Assembly: GCF_002850255.1 (NCBI RefSeq) | Contig: NZ_CP022522.1 | Location: 376,097-440,096 of the forward strand | Source of the DNA: Pseudoalteromonas sp. NC201 | GTDB lineage: Bacteria > Pseudomonadota > Gammaproteobacteria > Enterobacterales > Alteromonadaceae | Direction: 5' to 3' | Length of the DNA: 64,000 nt | Shown: piece by piece, positions 35,901 to 44,855 of the stretch | Layout of the letters: each line of letters begins with the position of its first letter | How positions within the stretch are numbered: position 1 is the stretch's first letter | Notes under the pieces: model-generated | What the model was told of the DNA's origin: nothing | What the model saw: only the letters and a program-made list of their open reading frames with translations | Databases searched by the model: none | Made by a program: the position numbers and the translations under genes

Positions 35901-36835
35901 AAGTTGATGAATATCAGTTAGATCAGGTCAATATGTCGTTGTTTGGGGATGGTAATAGACTCAATATTTCAGAGTTAGTGATTGACAAAAAAGATCATAA
36001 ACTCAATGCCAGTGGCCGGTTTGAGCAAGGTAAAACGACGCTAAGCGGCGCGTTAAACAGCAATGACTTTGGTGAACTAACGGATGAGTTTGATATTACT
36101 TCGACCATTAAAGACTCCCGCGCCAACATAGATTTTGTCCTCAATTGGCAAGGCGCGCCATACGAAATGGATTTACCTAGCCTAGGTGGCGAGTTGACTT
36201 GGCGCTTAGGAGAGGGCCACTTGGCAGAAATAAGCGACAAAGGAGCACGTGTCTTTTCATTGCTGAGTTTGGACTCTTTGATCAGAAAGTTACGCTTGGA
36301 CTTTAGAGATGTGTTTTCTAAAGGCTTTTTCTATAACAGTATGAGTGGTTCGGTACAACTAACGAATGGTATTGCGATCACTGAAGATGCGAAGCTCGAT
36401 GGCGTGCCCGCGGATCTAACGATACGTGGCTATGCCGATCTCAATACTCACGAAATTAATTATGATTTAGCCGTCGCACCACAAGTCACGTCGAGCTTAC
36501 CTGTGATTATGGCATGGGCGGTGAACCCTGTGACGGGATTAGCTGCACTGGCATTAGATAAGGTTATCCACTCGGCGCGAGTGATCTCTGAGATTAATTT
36601 TAAAATCACCGGAACGATGCAAGAGCCGGTGGTTACCGAGGTTGATCGTAAGAGTAAAGAAATTGAGTTACCCAAACCGGTTGTGCCTCTTAGTGAAGAA
36701 GCTATGCCAGATGGAGCTGATGAGAATACCAGTAAAGAAGCACCAGCAATGAATTCAGAATCACATCCAAGTGCTACACTTAAGCATAGTGAGCAACCTC
36801 TTGTGTCGCAAAATAAGGAAAGTGGTAATGGCTAA
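32906..36835 (+). CDS. yhdP: YhdP family AsmA-like envelope protein
   Basis: A 1309-residue protein with an N-terminal transmembrane anchor (about 13-33), followed by a very long periplasmic beta-rich region ending in a DUF3971/AsmA-like C-terminal domain (VFSLLSLDSLIRKLRLDF, then AVNPVTGLAALALDKV). YhdP, with TamB and YdbH, is thought to bridge inner and outer membranes and carry phospholipids outward. The RBS AAAGGG precedes the ATG. The last eight bases overlap the start of the amidase gene. Confidence 0.95.
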   Translation: MQAKAVCFFCLRKAWQIFAITLVTLAVLVSALKYALPYVNDYRSNIEALIQKQLNVDISIGQISASWEGNGPALVLESLSFKDNKDSPISINIAKTSLQLNVFESVRQMQIASNYFVLEGFEADIDLSKLSAAQDQGAFEQQALIESLFLGDVGHFAVQNSRLNITFSSGKTHSLLLKDLVWQNSSALHEGAGEIALPGFSQGQFNARLSLSGRKLRELAGNIYVSADKVNPVDWLEELITLAHPDLKADINAQLWLGFEQGTLQDITVDIKPSTLTWQEDENQRTLALDDAQFLLKPDQQGWWVQSSGIQFSRNLEALAPILFEAKWHKDNKTFWLKDINANFLAELAQLAKFPGRDLLYGMNPNGQLSAAKFSLGTNNAFAAWGVIEEIAFEPFHGIPGIYGTRLEVNATDEQVRLNLSAEQTELLSKETFKDNIKLQQLSGDVYIRNQQAQGWQVSSPNFWLSNQDVALATEFSLQLSDDPRLDLYAELLGGRGEIASQYFPVSIMRKSLVDYLEAGIQGGQHLQTQVLLSGALSQFPFADKQGQFEVKSRLNDVTFGFAPDWPSVTSGDVTLHFENERMDIYAHRGELVNQSIDEGVVVSIADLNHADVLTVDISHSTEASTLQPFFVATPLADPLANILDIVQGKGDAKGDVQLVVDLKSGAVHAKGDIYLDNNPVFLAKPGMQLQQVKGVVSFDDDTIKVNNLTAKWLDMPLSLDLSGSGDKQNYQVTTKVSLEAGVEQLQPHANGIIDGYFEGNSVLSTELILNFADAGFNYKAKFASDLRGIASHLPDQFGKPADQAKLLSGTVLGDDISNLVTASLDNQLYFNGIVENGSGAMRNAHLIIGSKDEGLNASGFDITIKQQEVELLPWLPLINRIIKAPNSGSDPAFLPALNQVNGSFSKVTFSEIPFHDVDFTMAAIDGAMQLKINSKEMRSQVAIPASNSSRPIHINSDYLRLNLPKSEPQAQETVEKDVHSLDWLLSLPATEFVCGDCKVDEYQLDQVNMSLFGDGNRLNISELVIDKKDHKLNASGRFEQGKTTLSGALNSNDFGELTDEFDITSTIKDSRANIDFVLNWQGAPYEMDLPSLGGELTWRLGEGHLAEISDKGARVFSLLSLDSLIRKLRLDFRDVFSKGFFYNSMSGSVQLTNGIAITEDAKLDGVPADLTIRGYADLNTHEINYDLAVAPQVTSSLPVIMAWAVNPVTGLAALALDKVIHSARVISEINFKITGTMQEPVVTEVDRKSKEIELPKPVVPLSEEAMPDGADENTSKEAPAMNSESHPSATLKHSEQPLVSQNKESGNG

Positions 36836-37643
36836 GGTGATTGCATTGCCAATGTGCTCGGCTAAAGCACCCCAAACAAATATAGATTATCTTAAAAGTC
36901 AGCTGGTTAAGTTAGTGATGGAAGAGCCAACCTTAGTTTGTTTACCTGAAACTTGGCTGGCGTTTTGCGACAATGCGCAACAGACTTGGGAATACGCGCA
37001 GCATAATGAAGCACTGCTTGGAGAGCTTTCAGCGCTTTGTCAACAATATAGCATTTGGTTGGCGGCAGGTACCATCGCGATACCAAGCCAGAGCGATAAA
37101 TATCTGGCTGCGAGTTACTTATTTGATTCGAGTGGCGAAATCGTAGCACGCTATAATAAGATCCATCTATTTGACGCCGATGTGAGTGACAAAACTAAAC
37201 AATATCGAGAGTCTGAGCGAACAGAGCGTGGACAGGATGTCGTGGTAGTGGATAGTCCATTTGGCAAAATTGGATTAAGCGTGTGTTATGATCTGCGCTT
37301 TCCAGGTTTGTTCCAAATGATGAGAGCGAAGGGAGCTGAGCTATTTTTAGTCCCGAGTGCTTTTACCTGTGCAACGGGTAAGGCACACTGGCAGCCATTA
37401 TTACAGGCGAGGGCGATAGAAAACCAATGCTATGTAGTTGCAGCCGCGCAAGTAGGTTGTCATGAAAATGGCCGAGAAACCTATGGACACAGTTTAATTG
37501 TATCGCCTTGGGGTGAAGTCTTAATTGACTCTGGTGCGAATTTAGAACCTATTTCACAGCAGCTAGATAGCGCGTTTCTTGATTCGATCCGGCAAAAAAT
37601 GCCGGTTGCGGATCATAACCGATTTAAAAGTGAGTTTTTATGA
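36828..37643 (+). CDS. carbon-nitrogen hydrolase, deaminated glutathione amidase (Nit1-like)
   Basis: A 271-residue nitrilase-superfamily enzyme. The catalytic triad is visible: Glu in LPETW, Lys in YNKIHLF and Cys in SVCYDLRFP. The KIHLFD and YDLRFPGLF motifs fit the Nit1/NitFhit branch that hydrolyses deaminated glutathione. ATG 36828 is chosen because AAGGAAAG lies upstream; the frame remains open to 36771 within yhdP. It overlaps yhdP (8 bases) and tldD (ATGA). Confidence 0.92.
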   Translation: MAKVIALPMCSAKAPQTNIDYLKSQLVKLVMEEPTLVCLPETWLAFCDNAQQTWEYAQHNEALLGELSALCQQYSIWLAAGTIAIPSQSDKYLAASYLFDSSGEIVARYNKIHLFDADVSDKTKQYRESERTERGQDVVVVDSPFGKIGLSVCYDLRFPGLFQMMRAKGAELFLVPSAFTCATGKAHWQPLLQARAIENQCYVVAAAQVGCHENGRETYGHSLIVSPWGEVLIDSGANLEPISQQLDSAFLDSIRQKMPVADHNRFKSEFL

Positions 37644-39079
37644 GTAATGTAGAGCAGAATTTACTGACCAATAGCCAGCTGACACGTGAGCAATTATCAC
37701 AGACTCTCGAGTATATTCATCAGCACAAAGTAAATTATGCCGATCTGTACTTTCAATCAAGCTACCACGAAACTTGGGTGCTGGAAGACGGCATAGTCAA
37801 AGACGGCAGCTACAACATCGAACGTGGTATTGGTGTGCGTGCAGTGAGTGGTGAGAAGACTGGCTTTAGTTATTCTGATGCCATCAATATTGAAGCCTTA
37901 ACCAAAGCTGCAGAAGCTGCGCGTAGCATTGCGCAAGCTGGCGAAAGCAGTAAAGTCCAAGTATTTAGCGATGTAAAAGCACCCATTCAATTTCAACCAG
38001 CACAGCCAATTACCAGCATGAGTGATGCGGATAAAGTGGCTTTACTAAGAGAGATTGAACAGTGCATTCGCGATTTAGCACCTGAGGCGCAGCAAGTGGT
38101 CAGTTCGCTGTCGGCGGTATATGAAGAAGTGTTAATTGCCGCAAGCGACGGCACATTTGCAACCGACATTCGCCCGTTAATACGTTTAAATTGTTCGGTA
38201 CTCCTTGAGAAAAATGATCGCAGAGAGCGTGGTAGTGCCGGTGGTGGTGCGCGTTTAGATTATGGTTACTTTAAAGAGTTAGTAGACGGTGCACCGAGAT
38301 GGATGCAGTTTGCCAAAGAAGCTGTGCGCCAAGCACGCGTGAATCTTGAAGCCATTGATGCACCAGCAGGTGCGATGCCTGTGGTGCTCGGTTCTGGTTG
38401 GCCGGGCGTTTTGTTACACGAAGCTGTTGGACATGGCCTAGAAGGTGATTTTAACCGTAAAGGTGCCTCTGCATTCAGTGGCAAAATAGGTGAACAAGTC
38501 GCTTCGAGTCTTTGTACTGTGGTGGATGATGGCACGATAGCCGACCGTCGCGGCTCTTTGAATGTGGATGATGAAGGTACGCCAGCGGCATACAACGTAC
38601 TGATTGAAAATGGTATTTTAAAGGGCTATATGCAAGACAAGCAAAACGCGAGCTTAATGGGCGTGGCGCCTACAGGTAATGCGCGTCGTGAGTCTTATGC
38701 CCATTTACCGATGCCAAGAATGACAAATACCTACATGCTTGCGGGTGAGCACAGTCAAGAAGAGATCATTCGTAGCGTAGATAAAGGCATTTTTGCTAGT
38801 AACTTTGGCGGTGGTCAAGTGGATATTACCTCTGGTAAATTTGTATTCTCAGCGTCTGAAGCCTACTTAATTGAGAATGGTAAAATAACCCAACCAATTA
38901 AAGGTGCAACGCTTATAGGCAATGGTCCAGAGGTGATGAAAAAGGTCTCTATGGTAGGCAATGACCTTGCGCTTGATAGAGGCGTTGGGGTATGTGGTAA
39001 AGATGGTCAAAGCGTCCCTGTGGGAGTCGGTCAACCGAGTTTGAAGATTGACGAAATTACTGTCGGTGGTACAGCGTAA
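37640..39079 (+). CDS. tldD: metalloprotease TldD
   Basis: A 479-residue TldD. The metal-binding motif [12 protein letters not shown] (HExxxH) lies near residues 258-263; [16 protein letters not shown] is typical of the C-terminal half. It acts with PmbA/TldE as a heterodimeric protease that processes unstructured peptides, such as microcin B17 and the CcdA antitoxin. The partner gene pmbA is only ~750 bases away. It is the last gene of the mreB-to-tldD run. Confidence 0.97.
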   Translation: MSNVEQNLLTNSQLTREQLSQTLEYIHQHKVNYADLYFQSSYHETWVLEDGIVKDGSYNIERGIGVRAVSGEKTGFSYSDAINIEALTKAAEAARSIAQAGESSKVQVFSDVKAPIQFQPAQPITSMSDADKVALLREIEQCIRDLAPEAQQVVSSLSAVYEEVLIAASDGTFATDIRPLIRLNCSVLLEKNDRRERGSAGGGARLDYGYFKELVDGAPRWMQFAKEAVRQARVNLEAIDAPAGAMPVVLGSGWPGVLLHEAVGHGLEGDFNRKGASAFSGKIGEQVASSLCTVVDDGTIADRRGSLNVDDEGTPAAYNVLIENGILKGYMQDKQNASLMGVAPTGNARRESYAHLPMPRMTNTYMLAGEHSQEEIIRSVDKGIFASNFGGGQVDITSGKFVFSASEAYLIENGKITQPIKGATLIGNGPEVMKKVSMVGNDLALDRGVGVCGKDGQSVPVGVGQPSLKIDEITVGGTA

Positions 39080-39120
39080 TACTACCTGCGGTAACTATTC
39101 ATAAGCCAAAAGTAATAAGC

Positions 39121-39143
39121 AAAAGGCGCATCAGCGCCTTTTT
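39121..39143. terminator. bidirectional terminator between tldD and darP
   Basis: AAAAGGCGC-ATCA-GCGCCTTTTT. T tracts are present on both strands, fitting convergent tldD and darP. Confidence 0.9.
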
Positions 39144-39170
39144 ATGTTGTATCAGAGCCACAACACTGCG

Positions 39171-39689
39171 TTACGGCATAATCGCTTCTTTTAAATACTG
39201 GAACAGCTCTTTGTAGGCTTTGCCTGGCTTCTCAGCTTTTACTTCTTTACTTGCTTGGCGCGCCATCTGGCGCATTTTTTGACGCTCAAGTTCAGGATAC
39301 TTATCCAATAGCTCATTAATCTTGCTATCTCCTTTGGCAATCACTTCATCGCGAATAAGCTCAATCTTATTCAGCAATACGTCTGCTTTATTGTTCTTAT
39401 TTAGCATCAAATCCATCGCAGCCTGAATATCTTCGACATTTGGAGTACTACGCAATGTCTTGGCAATGTAGTTCATATGACGACGGTAAGCATCTGTTTT
39501 AGCACGGATCCTATCCGCAACAGTCATGGCCTCTTTAAGCTCGTCCGTTAGAGGTAACTTCTCACGCTGCTTCTTGCCAAGCCCTGCAATTTCACAGCCT
39601 AGTTCATGCAACTCTAGCGCCTCGCGCTTAAGCTCGCTTTTTGAAACGTAAATAATCTCTTCTTCGGTCGTTTGCTCGTGTTTAGCCAT
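39171..39689 (-). CDS. darP: ribosome biogenesis factor DarP (YjgA)
   Basis: A 172-residue, highly charged, mostly helical protein matching the YjgA/UPF0307 family: IIYVSKSELKREALELHELG and DELKEAMTVADRI. DarP acts late in 50S subunit assembly near the peptidyl transferase centre. Divergent from pmbA, as in E. coli. Confidence 0.94.
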   Translation of the reverse strand: MAKHEQTTEEEIIYVSKSELKREALELHELGCEIAGLGKKQREKLPLTDELKEAMTVADRIRAKTDAYRRHMNYIAKTLRSTPNVEDIQAAMDLMLNKNNKADVLLNKIELIRDEVIAKGDSKINELLDKYPELERQKMRQMARQASKEVKAEKPGKAYKELFQYLKEAIMP

Positions 39690-39824
39690 TGGTCTTGTCT
39701 ATACTAGTAAATATTAAGGTCTCTACATTAGAGTATACCACAATTGATCACTACAATAGTTAGTAGCTGTGATAGCATATTAGCTAATATGTTTTAGTTA
39801 GACGAGCGAGCGGATAAGGTATCT

Positions 39825-41174
39825 ATGACTCAACCTCAACAACACCCTATATATAATCAAATTGATGATGTGAAAAATGCAGTTGCCGATGTGTTAGCGC
39901 ATGCTAAAAAACTAGGTGCAACCTCGGCAGAAGCGGCGATGTCTAGTACCTCTGGTCTGTCTGTAAGTACACGAATGGGAGAGGTTGAAACCATTGAGTT
40001 TAATCAAGATGGTGGTCTTGGTATTAGCGTTTATGTGGGTAATCATAAAGGCTCAGCATCAACCGCGGATCTGAGTCCTGAAGCCCTGCGCTCAGTGGTT
40101 GAAAAAGCCGTAGATATTGCTCGATTTACCTCGGATGACCCCTGTAATGGTGTGGCGGATAAAGCCTTGCTAGAGATGTCACCAGCAGATTTAGATCTTT
40201 TCCATCCTTGGCAAGTTTCTCCCGATGAAGCCATTGAGCAATGTATTGCTGCTGAAAAAGCTGCGTTAGCATTCGATCCTCGAATCGTGAATTCTGATGG
40301 CGCGAGCTTATCGAGCCACCAAGGGATCCGTGTATATGGCAATAGCCATGGCTTAATTGCAGGGTTTCCACGCACCAGACACAGCCTGAGCACCATGGTG
40401 ATTGGTAAAGAGGGTGAGCAAATGCAACGGGACTCTGCATATGCGTTATCTCGCGTGCACGCGGAGCTAAAATCCCCTGAAGAAGTCGGTTTAGAGGCGG
40501 CACAATCAACGCTTGCAAAATTAGGCAGTCGTAAGGTGTCAACGCGCAAAGTGCCTGTTATTTTTCGAGCGGATATTGCTAACAGCTTATTTGGGCACTT
40601 AGTGTCAGGTATTGGTGGCGGCGCGCTATATCGTAAGTCTAGCTTCTTGTTGGATTCTTTAGACACACAAATTTTTAATCGCTGCGTTAACATTGAAGAG
40701 AAGCCACATTTATTAAGAGGGCTTGCTTCGAGTCCTTTCGATAGCGAAGGTGTAAAAACCATCGACCGTGAAATTATCACAGATGGCGTGCTCAATACTT
40801 ACTTATTGGCAAGCTATGCTGCACGTAGAATGAATATGCAAGCGACAGGTCACGCAGGTGGGATCCATAACTGGTTAGTAAAACCAACACACGACGATTT
40901 AACCAGCCTACTTGAGTCGATGGGCACTGGTTTGTTAGTCACTGAACTTATGGGGCAAGGTGTTAATACGGTAACTGGTGATTACTCTAGGGGAGCTGCT
41001 GGTTTTTGGGTCGAAAATGGAGAACTTCAATATCCTGTAAGTGAAATTACTATCGCTGGTAATTTAAAAGATATGTTTATGGGGATTGAAGGCGTTGGCG
41101 CTGATATTGAATGCCGAGGAGCAGTACAAACCGGCTCTATACTACTCAATAATATGCAAATAGCGGGCGAATAA
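39825..41174 (+). CDS. pmbA: metalloprotease PmbA/TldE
   Basis: A 449-residue PmbA (TldE). GLSVSTRMGEVETIEFNQDG in the N-terminal half and the C-terminal GDYSRGAAGFWVENG and EITIAGNLKDMF are diagnostic. It lacks the HExxxH motif, as expected for the non-catalytic partner of TldD. The gene faces darP and converges with mgtE. Confidence 0.96.
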   Translation: MTQPQQHPIYNQIDDVKNAVADVLAHAKKLGATSAEAAMSSTSGLSVSTRMGEVETIEFNQDGGLGISVYVGNHKGSASTADLSPEALRSVVEKAVDIARFTSDDPCNGVADKALLEMSPADLDLFHPWQVSPDEAIEQCIAAEKAALAFDPRIVNSDGASLSSHQGIRVYGNSHGLIAGFPRTRHSLSTMVIGKEGEQMQRDSAYALSRVHAELKSPEEVGLEAAQSTLAKLGSRKVSTRKVPVIFRADIANSLFGHLVSGIGGGALYRKSSFLLDSLDTQIFNRCVNIEEKPHLLRGLASSPFDSEGVKTIDREIITDGVLNTYLLASYAARRMNMQATGHAGGIHNWLVKPTHDDLTSLLESMGTGLLVTELMGQGVNTVTGDYSRGAAGFWVENGELQYPVSEITIAGNLKDMFMGIEGVGADIECRGAVQTGSILLNNMQIAGE

Positions 41175-41192
41175 CTCCCTCTCTCAGCTCAA

Positions 41193-41218
41193 GAAATGCT
41201 GGTTTTGACCAGCATTTC
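41193..41218. terminator. terminator-like hairpin between pmbA and mgtE
   Basis: GAAATGCTGGT and ACCAGCATTTC form a perfect 11-bp stem around TTTG. It lies between convergent genes; T tracts are short on either side. Confidence 0.65.
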
Positions 41219-41241
41219 CCGCTATTTTGACTCTATTACTG

Positions 41242-42606
41242 CTACACTAATAACCAAGTTGCGGTGCCAAGGAATGCAAAGATCCCTACGATATCAGTAA
41301 CGGTTGTTAGTACCACACTACCAGCTAGCGCTGGATCGATATTCATTTTCTTTAACATAATTGGAATACTGGCACCTGCAATACCCGCTGCGACTAAGTT
41401 CATAAACATTGCGAAGGCAATTACAGCACCGAGTGTAAAATCCCACTGCCATATAGCAATAACCCCAGCGATCAAGACAGACCACAGCACGCCGTTTAAG
41501 GCGCCGATCGCCAGCTCTTTACCCATTAAAAACTTTTGGTTAGTCTGGTTAATATGACCAAGGGCAATACCGCGAATCACTAGGGTTAGCGTTTGGCTAC
41601 CGGCAACGCCGCCCATACTTGGTACTATGCCATTTAACACCGCGAGAATAGGTAAAATATCCAAAGTACCTTCGAAGAAGCTTGCAACAAACGCAGCCAT
41701 CAAGGCAGTTAGCAGGTTAATCCCAAGCCAAATAGAGCGGCGCTGGCTACTTTTTAAAACTGGCGCAAAGGTGTCTTCTTCATCTTCAAGACCTGCCATA
41801 CTTAACAAGCTGTGCTCAGCATCTTCACGAATAACGTCAACAACGTCATCAATGGTGACACGGCCAAGCAAATGGGCGTTATCGTCAACGACGGGAGCTG
41901 AGATCCAGTTATGACGCTCAAAAAGCTGCGCCACTTCAGACTCATCCATGGAGATAGGGATCGTTTCCTTATCTTCATCCATCAAGTCTCGAACCATACT
42001 GTCAGGAGACTTAGTTAATAAGGTATTGACTGGTAAGGCACCCAAGAAACAGTTGTCTTTATCGACAACATATAGCTCATCTGTGCCGTCTGGCAATTCG
42101 CCTTTAAGACGTAGATATCTAAATACAACTTCCAAGGTAACATCGGGTCGAATAGTTACCGTGTCGGTGCTCATTAGCGCACCGGCAGAGTGTTCCTTGT
42201 AGGACAAAGCTTGTGTCGCACGTTCTCTATCTTGGCTATCCATCGCTCCGATAACGTCTTTGTAGACGGTATCAGGCAGGCTTCTTAGGACATCACCAAG
42301 GTCATCGTCGTCCATGTCTTCTGTAGCGGCGGCGATTAGCTCAGGTTCCATCTGGGCGATGATCCCAAGTCTTACGTCCTCTGACAGTTCCTCTAAGACA
42401 TCCCCTTGGATATCTGGGTCAACAAGCTGCCACAGCATAGAGCGAATTTTATGAGGGGATGATTCTAAAAGCAGTGCAGTGTCACAAGGTGCTGTTTCTG
42501 CGAGCATACGCCTAACTTGAACAAACTGACCACTGTTTAAGGCGTTAGTTACCTTTTGGAGTTGTTCCAGTGTGTAGTCTTGTTCAAATACTTCAGGCAT
42601 AGGCAT
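41242..42606 (-). CDS. mgtE: magnesium transporter MgtE
   Basis: A 454-residue MgtE. The N-terminal superhelical domain (about 10-135) is followed by a CBS pair (about 138-265; GALMSTDTVTIRP and ISAPVVDDNAHLLGRVTIDDVVD) and five transmembrane helices. The pore motif region PSMGGVAGSQTL and the closing TDIVGIFAFLGTA fit the family. MgtE is a Mg2+-gated Mg2+ channel. The same strand as the upstream lpt-rpoN-ptsO block, but 343 bases separate it. Confidence 0.95.
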   Translation of the reverse strand: MPMPEVFEQDYTLEQLQKVTNALNSGQFVQVRRMLAETAPCDTALLLESSPHKIRSMLWQLVDPDIQGDVLEELSEDVRLGIIAQMEPELIAAATEDMDDDDLGDVLRSLPDTVYKDVIGAMDSQDRERATQALSYKEHSAGALMSTDTVTIRPDVTLEVVFRYLRLKGELPDGTDELYVVDKDNCFLGALPVNTLLTKSPDSMVRDLMDEDKETIPISMDESEVAQLFERHNWISAPVVDDNAHLLGRVTIDDVVDVIREDAEHSLLSMAGLEDEEDTFAPVLKSSQRRSIWLGINLLTALMAAFVASFFEGTLDILPILAVLNGIVPSMGGVAGSQTLTLVIRGIALGHINQTNQKFLMGKELAIGALNGVLWSVLIAGVIAIWQWDFTLGAVIAFAMFMNLVAAGIAGASIPIMLKKMNIDPALAGSVVLTTVTDIVGIFAFLGTATWLLV

Positions 42607-42949
42607 CCTTTTTGATATTAATGGTGGTTAACGTGATTAAGTTAACCCTATTCATTTATTTTATCGCAGAAATCAATTTCTTAATTTGAATTTTATTCGT
42701 GTTGTTTCTGCTGGTGGGTTGCTATCGTTAATATACGTTAAAGGTGTACGCAACGATAAAGTAGGATTTTCCGGCAACTAGCTTTACTGCACGAAAGAAA
42801 CCTAAATTGGTATTACAGTGTAACTCAGTTTATTAGGAACTACCAAGGTTTACGCTTAATTATGAGAGACTTATTAGACCACTTTGGTTACGGAGGAGGG
42901 GGAGATTAGCAGGGAGTAAATGAATCAGGCCTTATTGTTTTACTGACGA
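42607..42949. other. gene-free region upstream of mgtE
   Basis: This 343-base stretch is A/T-rich with no convincing reading frame. A 7-bp inverted repeat GGTTAAC/GTTAACC (42626-42632/42641-42647) lies 20 bases before the mgtE start and could be a regulator site or a hairpin in the mRNA leader. I did not find the conserved M-box (ykoK) Mg2+ riboswitch. A C/T-rich run read on the minus strand (42893-42903) follows the ptsO stop; no clear terminator hairpin was found for the ptsO operon. Confidence 0.4.
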
Positions 42950-43219
42950 TTACTCGGATTCATTAAACTTATTTTCTATCAGTCCGCCAATGGCGTCTAG
43001 TGCATACTGAGCATCAGGACCTTCACAAACCACTCGGACTTCTTTCCCTTGGCTGCTTTCAAGTAACAACAGCGCTAGTACGCTGTCAGCAGCAGCACTT
43101 TTGTCTCCTTGATATAAGGTCACTTCGGCATCAAATTGGGTTGCTAATTGCGCAAGAACCGTCGCTGCTCGAGCGTGCAGGCCGAGTTTGTTTTGGATTA
43201 AAAACGTATCTTCTAACAT
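42950..43219 (-). CDS. ptsO: phosphocarrier protein NPr (HPr-like, nitrogen PTS)
   Basis: An 89-residue HPr-family protein. The active-site His lies in NKLGLHARAAT (about residue 16); the region around LLLESSQGKEV corresponds to the second conserved HPr motif. Its position after ptsN-rapZ identifies it as NPr rather than sugar HPr. It passes phosphate from EI-Ntr to PtsN. The start codon directly follows the rapZ stop (TAA then ATG). Confidence 0.95.
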   Translation of the reverse strand: MLEDTFLIQNKLGLHARAATVLAQLATQFDAEVTLYQGDKSAAADSVLALLLLESSQGKEVRVVCEGPDAQYALDAIGGLIENKFNESE

Positions 43220-44086
43220 TTAACCCTCTTGCTCTCGGTGACGAATTTTGACGTTGGGATGGGTTTTAGCAAAACGTTCACCAATGGTTTGCGCTAAGTA
43301 TACCGAGCGATGTTGCCCACCTGTACATCCTATTGCGATCGTTAGATAACTGCGATTGTTACGCTCTAAGTGTGGTAACCAAGTTTGTACGAAGGTTTGG
43401 ATCTGCCAAGTAAACTTTTGCACGATGCTGTGACTCGACAAATAGTCTTTGACTGGTTGATCTAAGCCAGTTAGCGGCTTAAGCTCAGGCTCCCAATGTG
43501 GGTTGGGTAAAAAGCGCGCATCAAAAACGTAATCCGCTTGTTTTGGGATGCCGTGTTTAAAGCCGAAAGATTCAAAGGTAATAATGAGTTGTTTGTCTTT
43601 TTTACCTAAGATTTTTTCGCGGATATCTTCTGCAAGTTGATGAACGCTCAGGCCTGTAGTATCAATGAGAAAATCGGCGCGAGTGATCAGCACGTCTAAC
43701 AATTCCCGTTCTTTCTTTATCGCAACATCTAATGGAAGATTATGCAGTGAAAGAGGGTGCAAACGGCGTGTTTCTGAGAAGCGCTTTATCAGGGTTTGAT
43801 CGTCACTGTCTAAATAAAACAGGGTAGGTTTGGCAAAGCCTGGTAAGTATTCAAGAATGTCATTAAACTCGTCCTGTTCTTTAGGTAAGTTTCTAACATC
43901 AATACTGACTGCAATTTTATTATAATTGTCCGAAACACTGCGGACTAAAGACGGCAGCAAATTGACCGGAATGTTATCCACACAATAGTAGCCTAAGTCT
44001 TCCAATACTCGAAGCGCTACAGATTTACCAGAGCCTGAGCGGCCACTGATAATGATAAGCTCGAGTCCTTTTTCTTCATCACTCAT
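43220..44086 (-). CDS. rapZ: RNase adapter protein RapZ
   Basis: About 288 residues. Walker A GRSGSGKS near the N-terminus, the YYCVDNIPVNLLP segment and the C-terminal IGCTGGQHRSVYLA motif identify RapZ. In E. coli it binds glucosamine-6-phosphate and steers RNase E to the GlmZ sRNA, controlling glmS. ATG 44086 is chosen because AAGGTG lies six bases upstream; the frame opens at a GTG at 44095. It overlaps the ptsN end. Confidence 0.95.
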   Translation of the reverse strand: MSDEEKGLELIIISGRSGSGKSVALRVLEDLGYYCVDNIPVNLLPSLVRSVSDNYNKIAVSIDVRNLPKEQDEFNDILEYLPGFAKPTLFYLDSDDQTLIKRFSETRRLHPLSLHNLPLDVAIKKERELLDVLITRADFLIDTTGLSVHQLAEDIREKILGKKDKQLIITFESFGFKHGIPKQADYVFDARFLPNPHWEPELKPLTGLDQPVKDYLSSHSIVQKFTWQIQTFVQTWLPHLERNNRSYLTIAIGCTGGQHRSVYLAQTIGERFAKTHPNVKIRHREQEG

Positions 44087-44537
44087 CAAGTTCACCTTGG
44101 ATCACTGCATATAACTCATCATCACTTTTTGCTTGCCTAAGCATTTTGCAAAAAGACTTGTCTTTGAGTGTATCAGCAATCGCCGCTAAGGTCTTCAGGT
44201 GCTGTTGATTATCACCTTCAGGTACGATGAACGCGACAAAAATATCGACAGGCTGCTTATCTATGGCTTCAAACTGGATCCCTTGCTCGCTGACAAGCAC
44301 CATTGCAAGGATTTTATCCAAACCTTCAAGTCGACCATGGGGAATGGCAATGCCTTTACCGATCCCTGTGCTGCCTAATTTCTCTCGCGCCATTAAGGCG
44401 TCCAAGATAGCATGCTGACTGGTATTTGGAATTTGGCTATGAGCCAGTTCGCTGATGTATTCTAAAATACGTTTTTTGCTATTAAAAAGGACCGCAGCTT
44501 TACTGCAGTCCTTGTTCACTAATTCACTTAATTTCAT
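44079..44537 (-). CDS. ptsN: nitrogen-regulatory PTS protein EIIA-Ntr
   Basis: A 152-residue EIIA fold protein. The phospho-accepting His is in IAIPHGRLE (about residue 71). ARE-KLGSTGIGKG precedes it, as in PtsN. It regulates potassium uptake and other functions according to its phosphorylation state. Its stop overlaps the start of rapZ. Confidence 0.96.
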   Translation of the reverse strand: MKLSELVNKDCSKAAVLFNSKKRILEYISELAHSQIPNTSQHAILDALMAREKLGSTGIGKGIAIPHGRLEGLDKILAMVLVSEQGIQFEAIDKQPVDIFVAFIVPEGDNQQHLKTLAAIADTLKDKSFCKMLRQAKSDDELYAVIQGELDE

Positions 44538-44538
44538 C

Positions 44539-44826
44539 TTAGTGTCGAGTGAGCTTCTCTTTGTGTTTAATAACTTGACGATCTAGCTTGTCGATAAGGC
44601 CATCAATTGCGGCATACATATCTTGATGCTCTGTTGATGCAAATAGCTCGCCGCCGTTTACGTGTAATGTTGCTTCTGCTTTTTGTACTAGTTTCTCGAC
44701 ATCAAGGATCACATGCACATTATTGATATGATCAAAGTGCCTTTCTAGCTTCGCAAACTTGTTGGTGACATAGTCTCTTAATGAGTCAGTAATTTCTACA
44801 TGGCGACCAGTTAGATTTAGTTGCAT
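44539..44826 (-). CDS. hpf: ribosome hibernation promoting factor (short HPF)
   Basis: About 95 residues, short-form HPF lacking the C-terminal dimerisation domain. MQLNLTGRHVEITDSLRDYV matches E. coli HPF. It binds the 30S subunit and promotes 100S dimers in stationary phase. The second ATG (44826) is chosen by family match and RBS distance; an ATG two codons upstream (44832) is also possible. One base separates it from ptsN. Confidence 0.95.
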   Translation of the reverse strand: MQLNLTGRHVEITDSLRDYVTNKFAKLERHFDHINNVHVILDVEKLVQKAEATLHVNGGELFASTEHQDMYAAIDGLIDKLDRQVIKHKEKLTRH

Positions 44827-44855
44827 AAGCATTTTTCCTTCTTGGGTTTTACGTC

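Noticed and set aside
36771..36827. Earlier in-frame start of the nitrilase-family amidase inside yhdP
   Set aside because: The added residues do not match the family and there is no RBS, whereas ATG 36828 has AAGGAAAG upstream.
42607..42949. M-box (ykoK) Mg2+ riboswitch upstream of mgtE
   Set aside because: The long conserved stems and loop sequences of the M-box were not found; only a 7-bp inverted repeat is visible.
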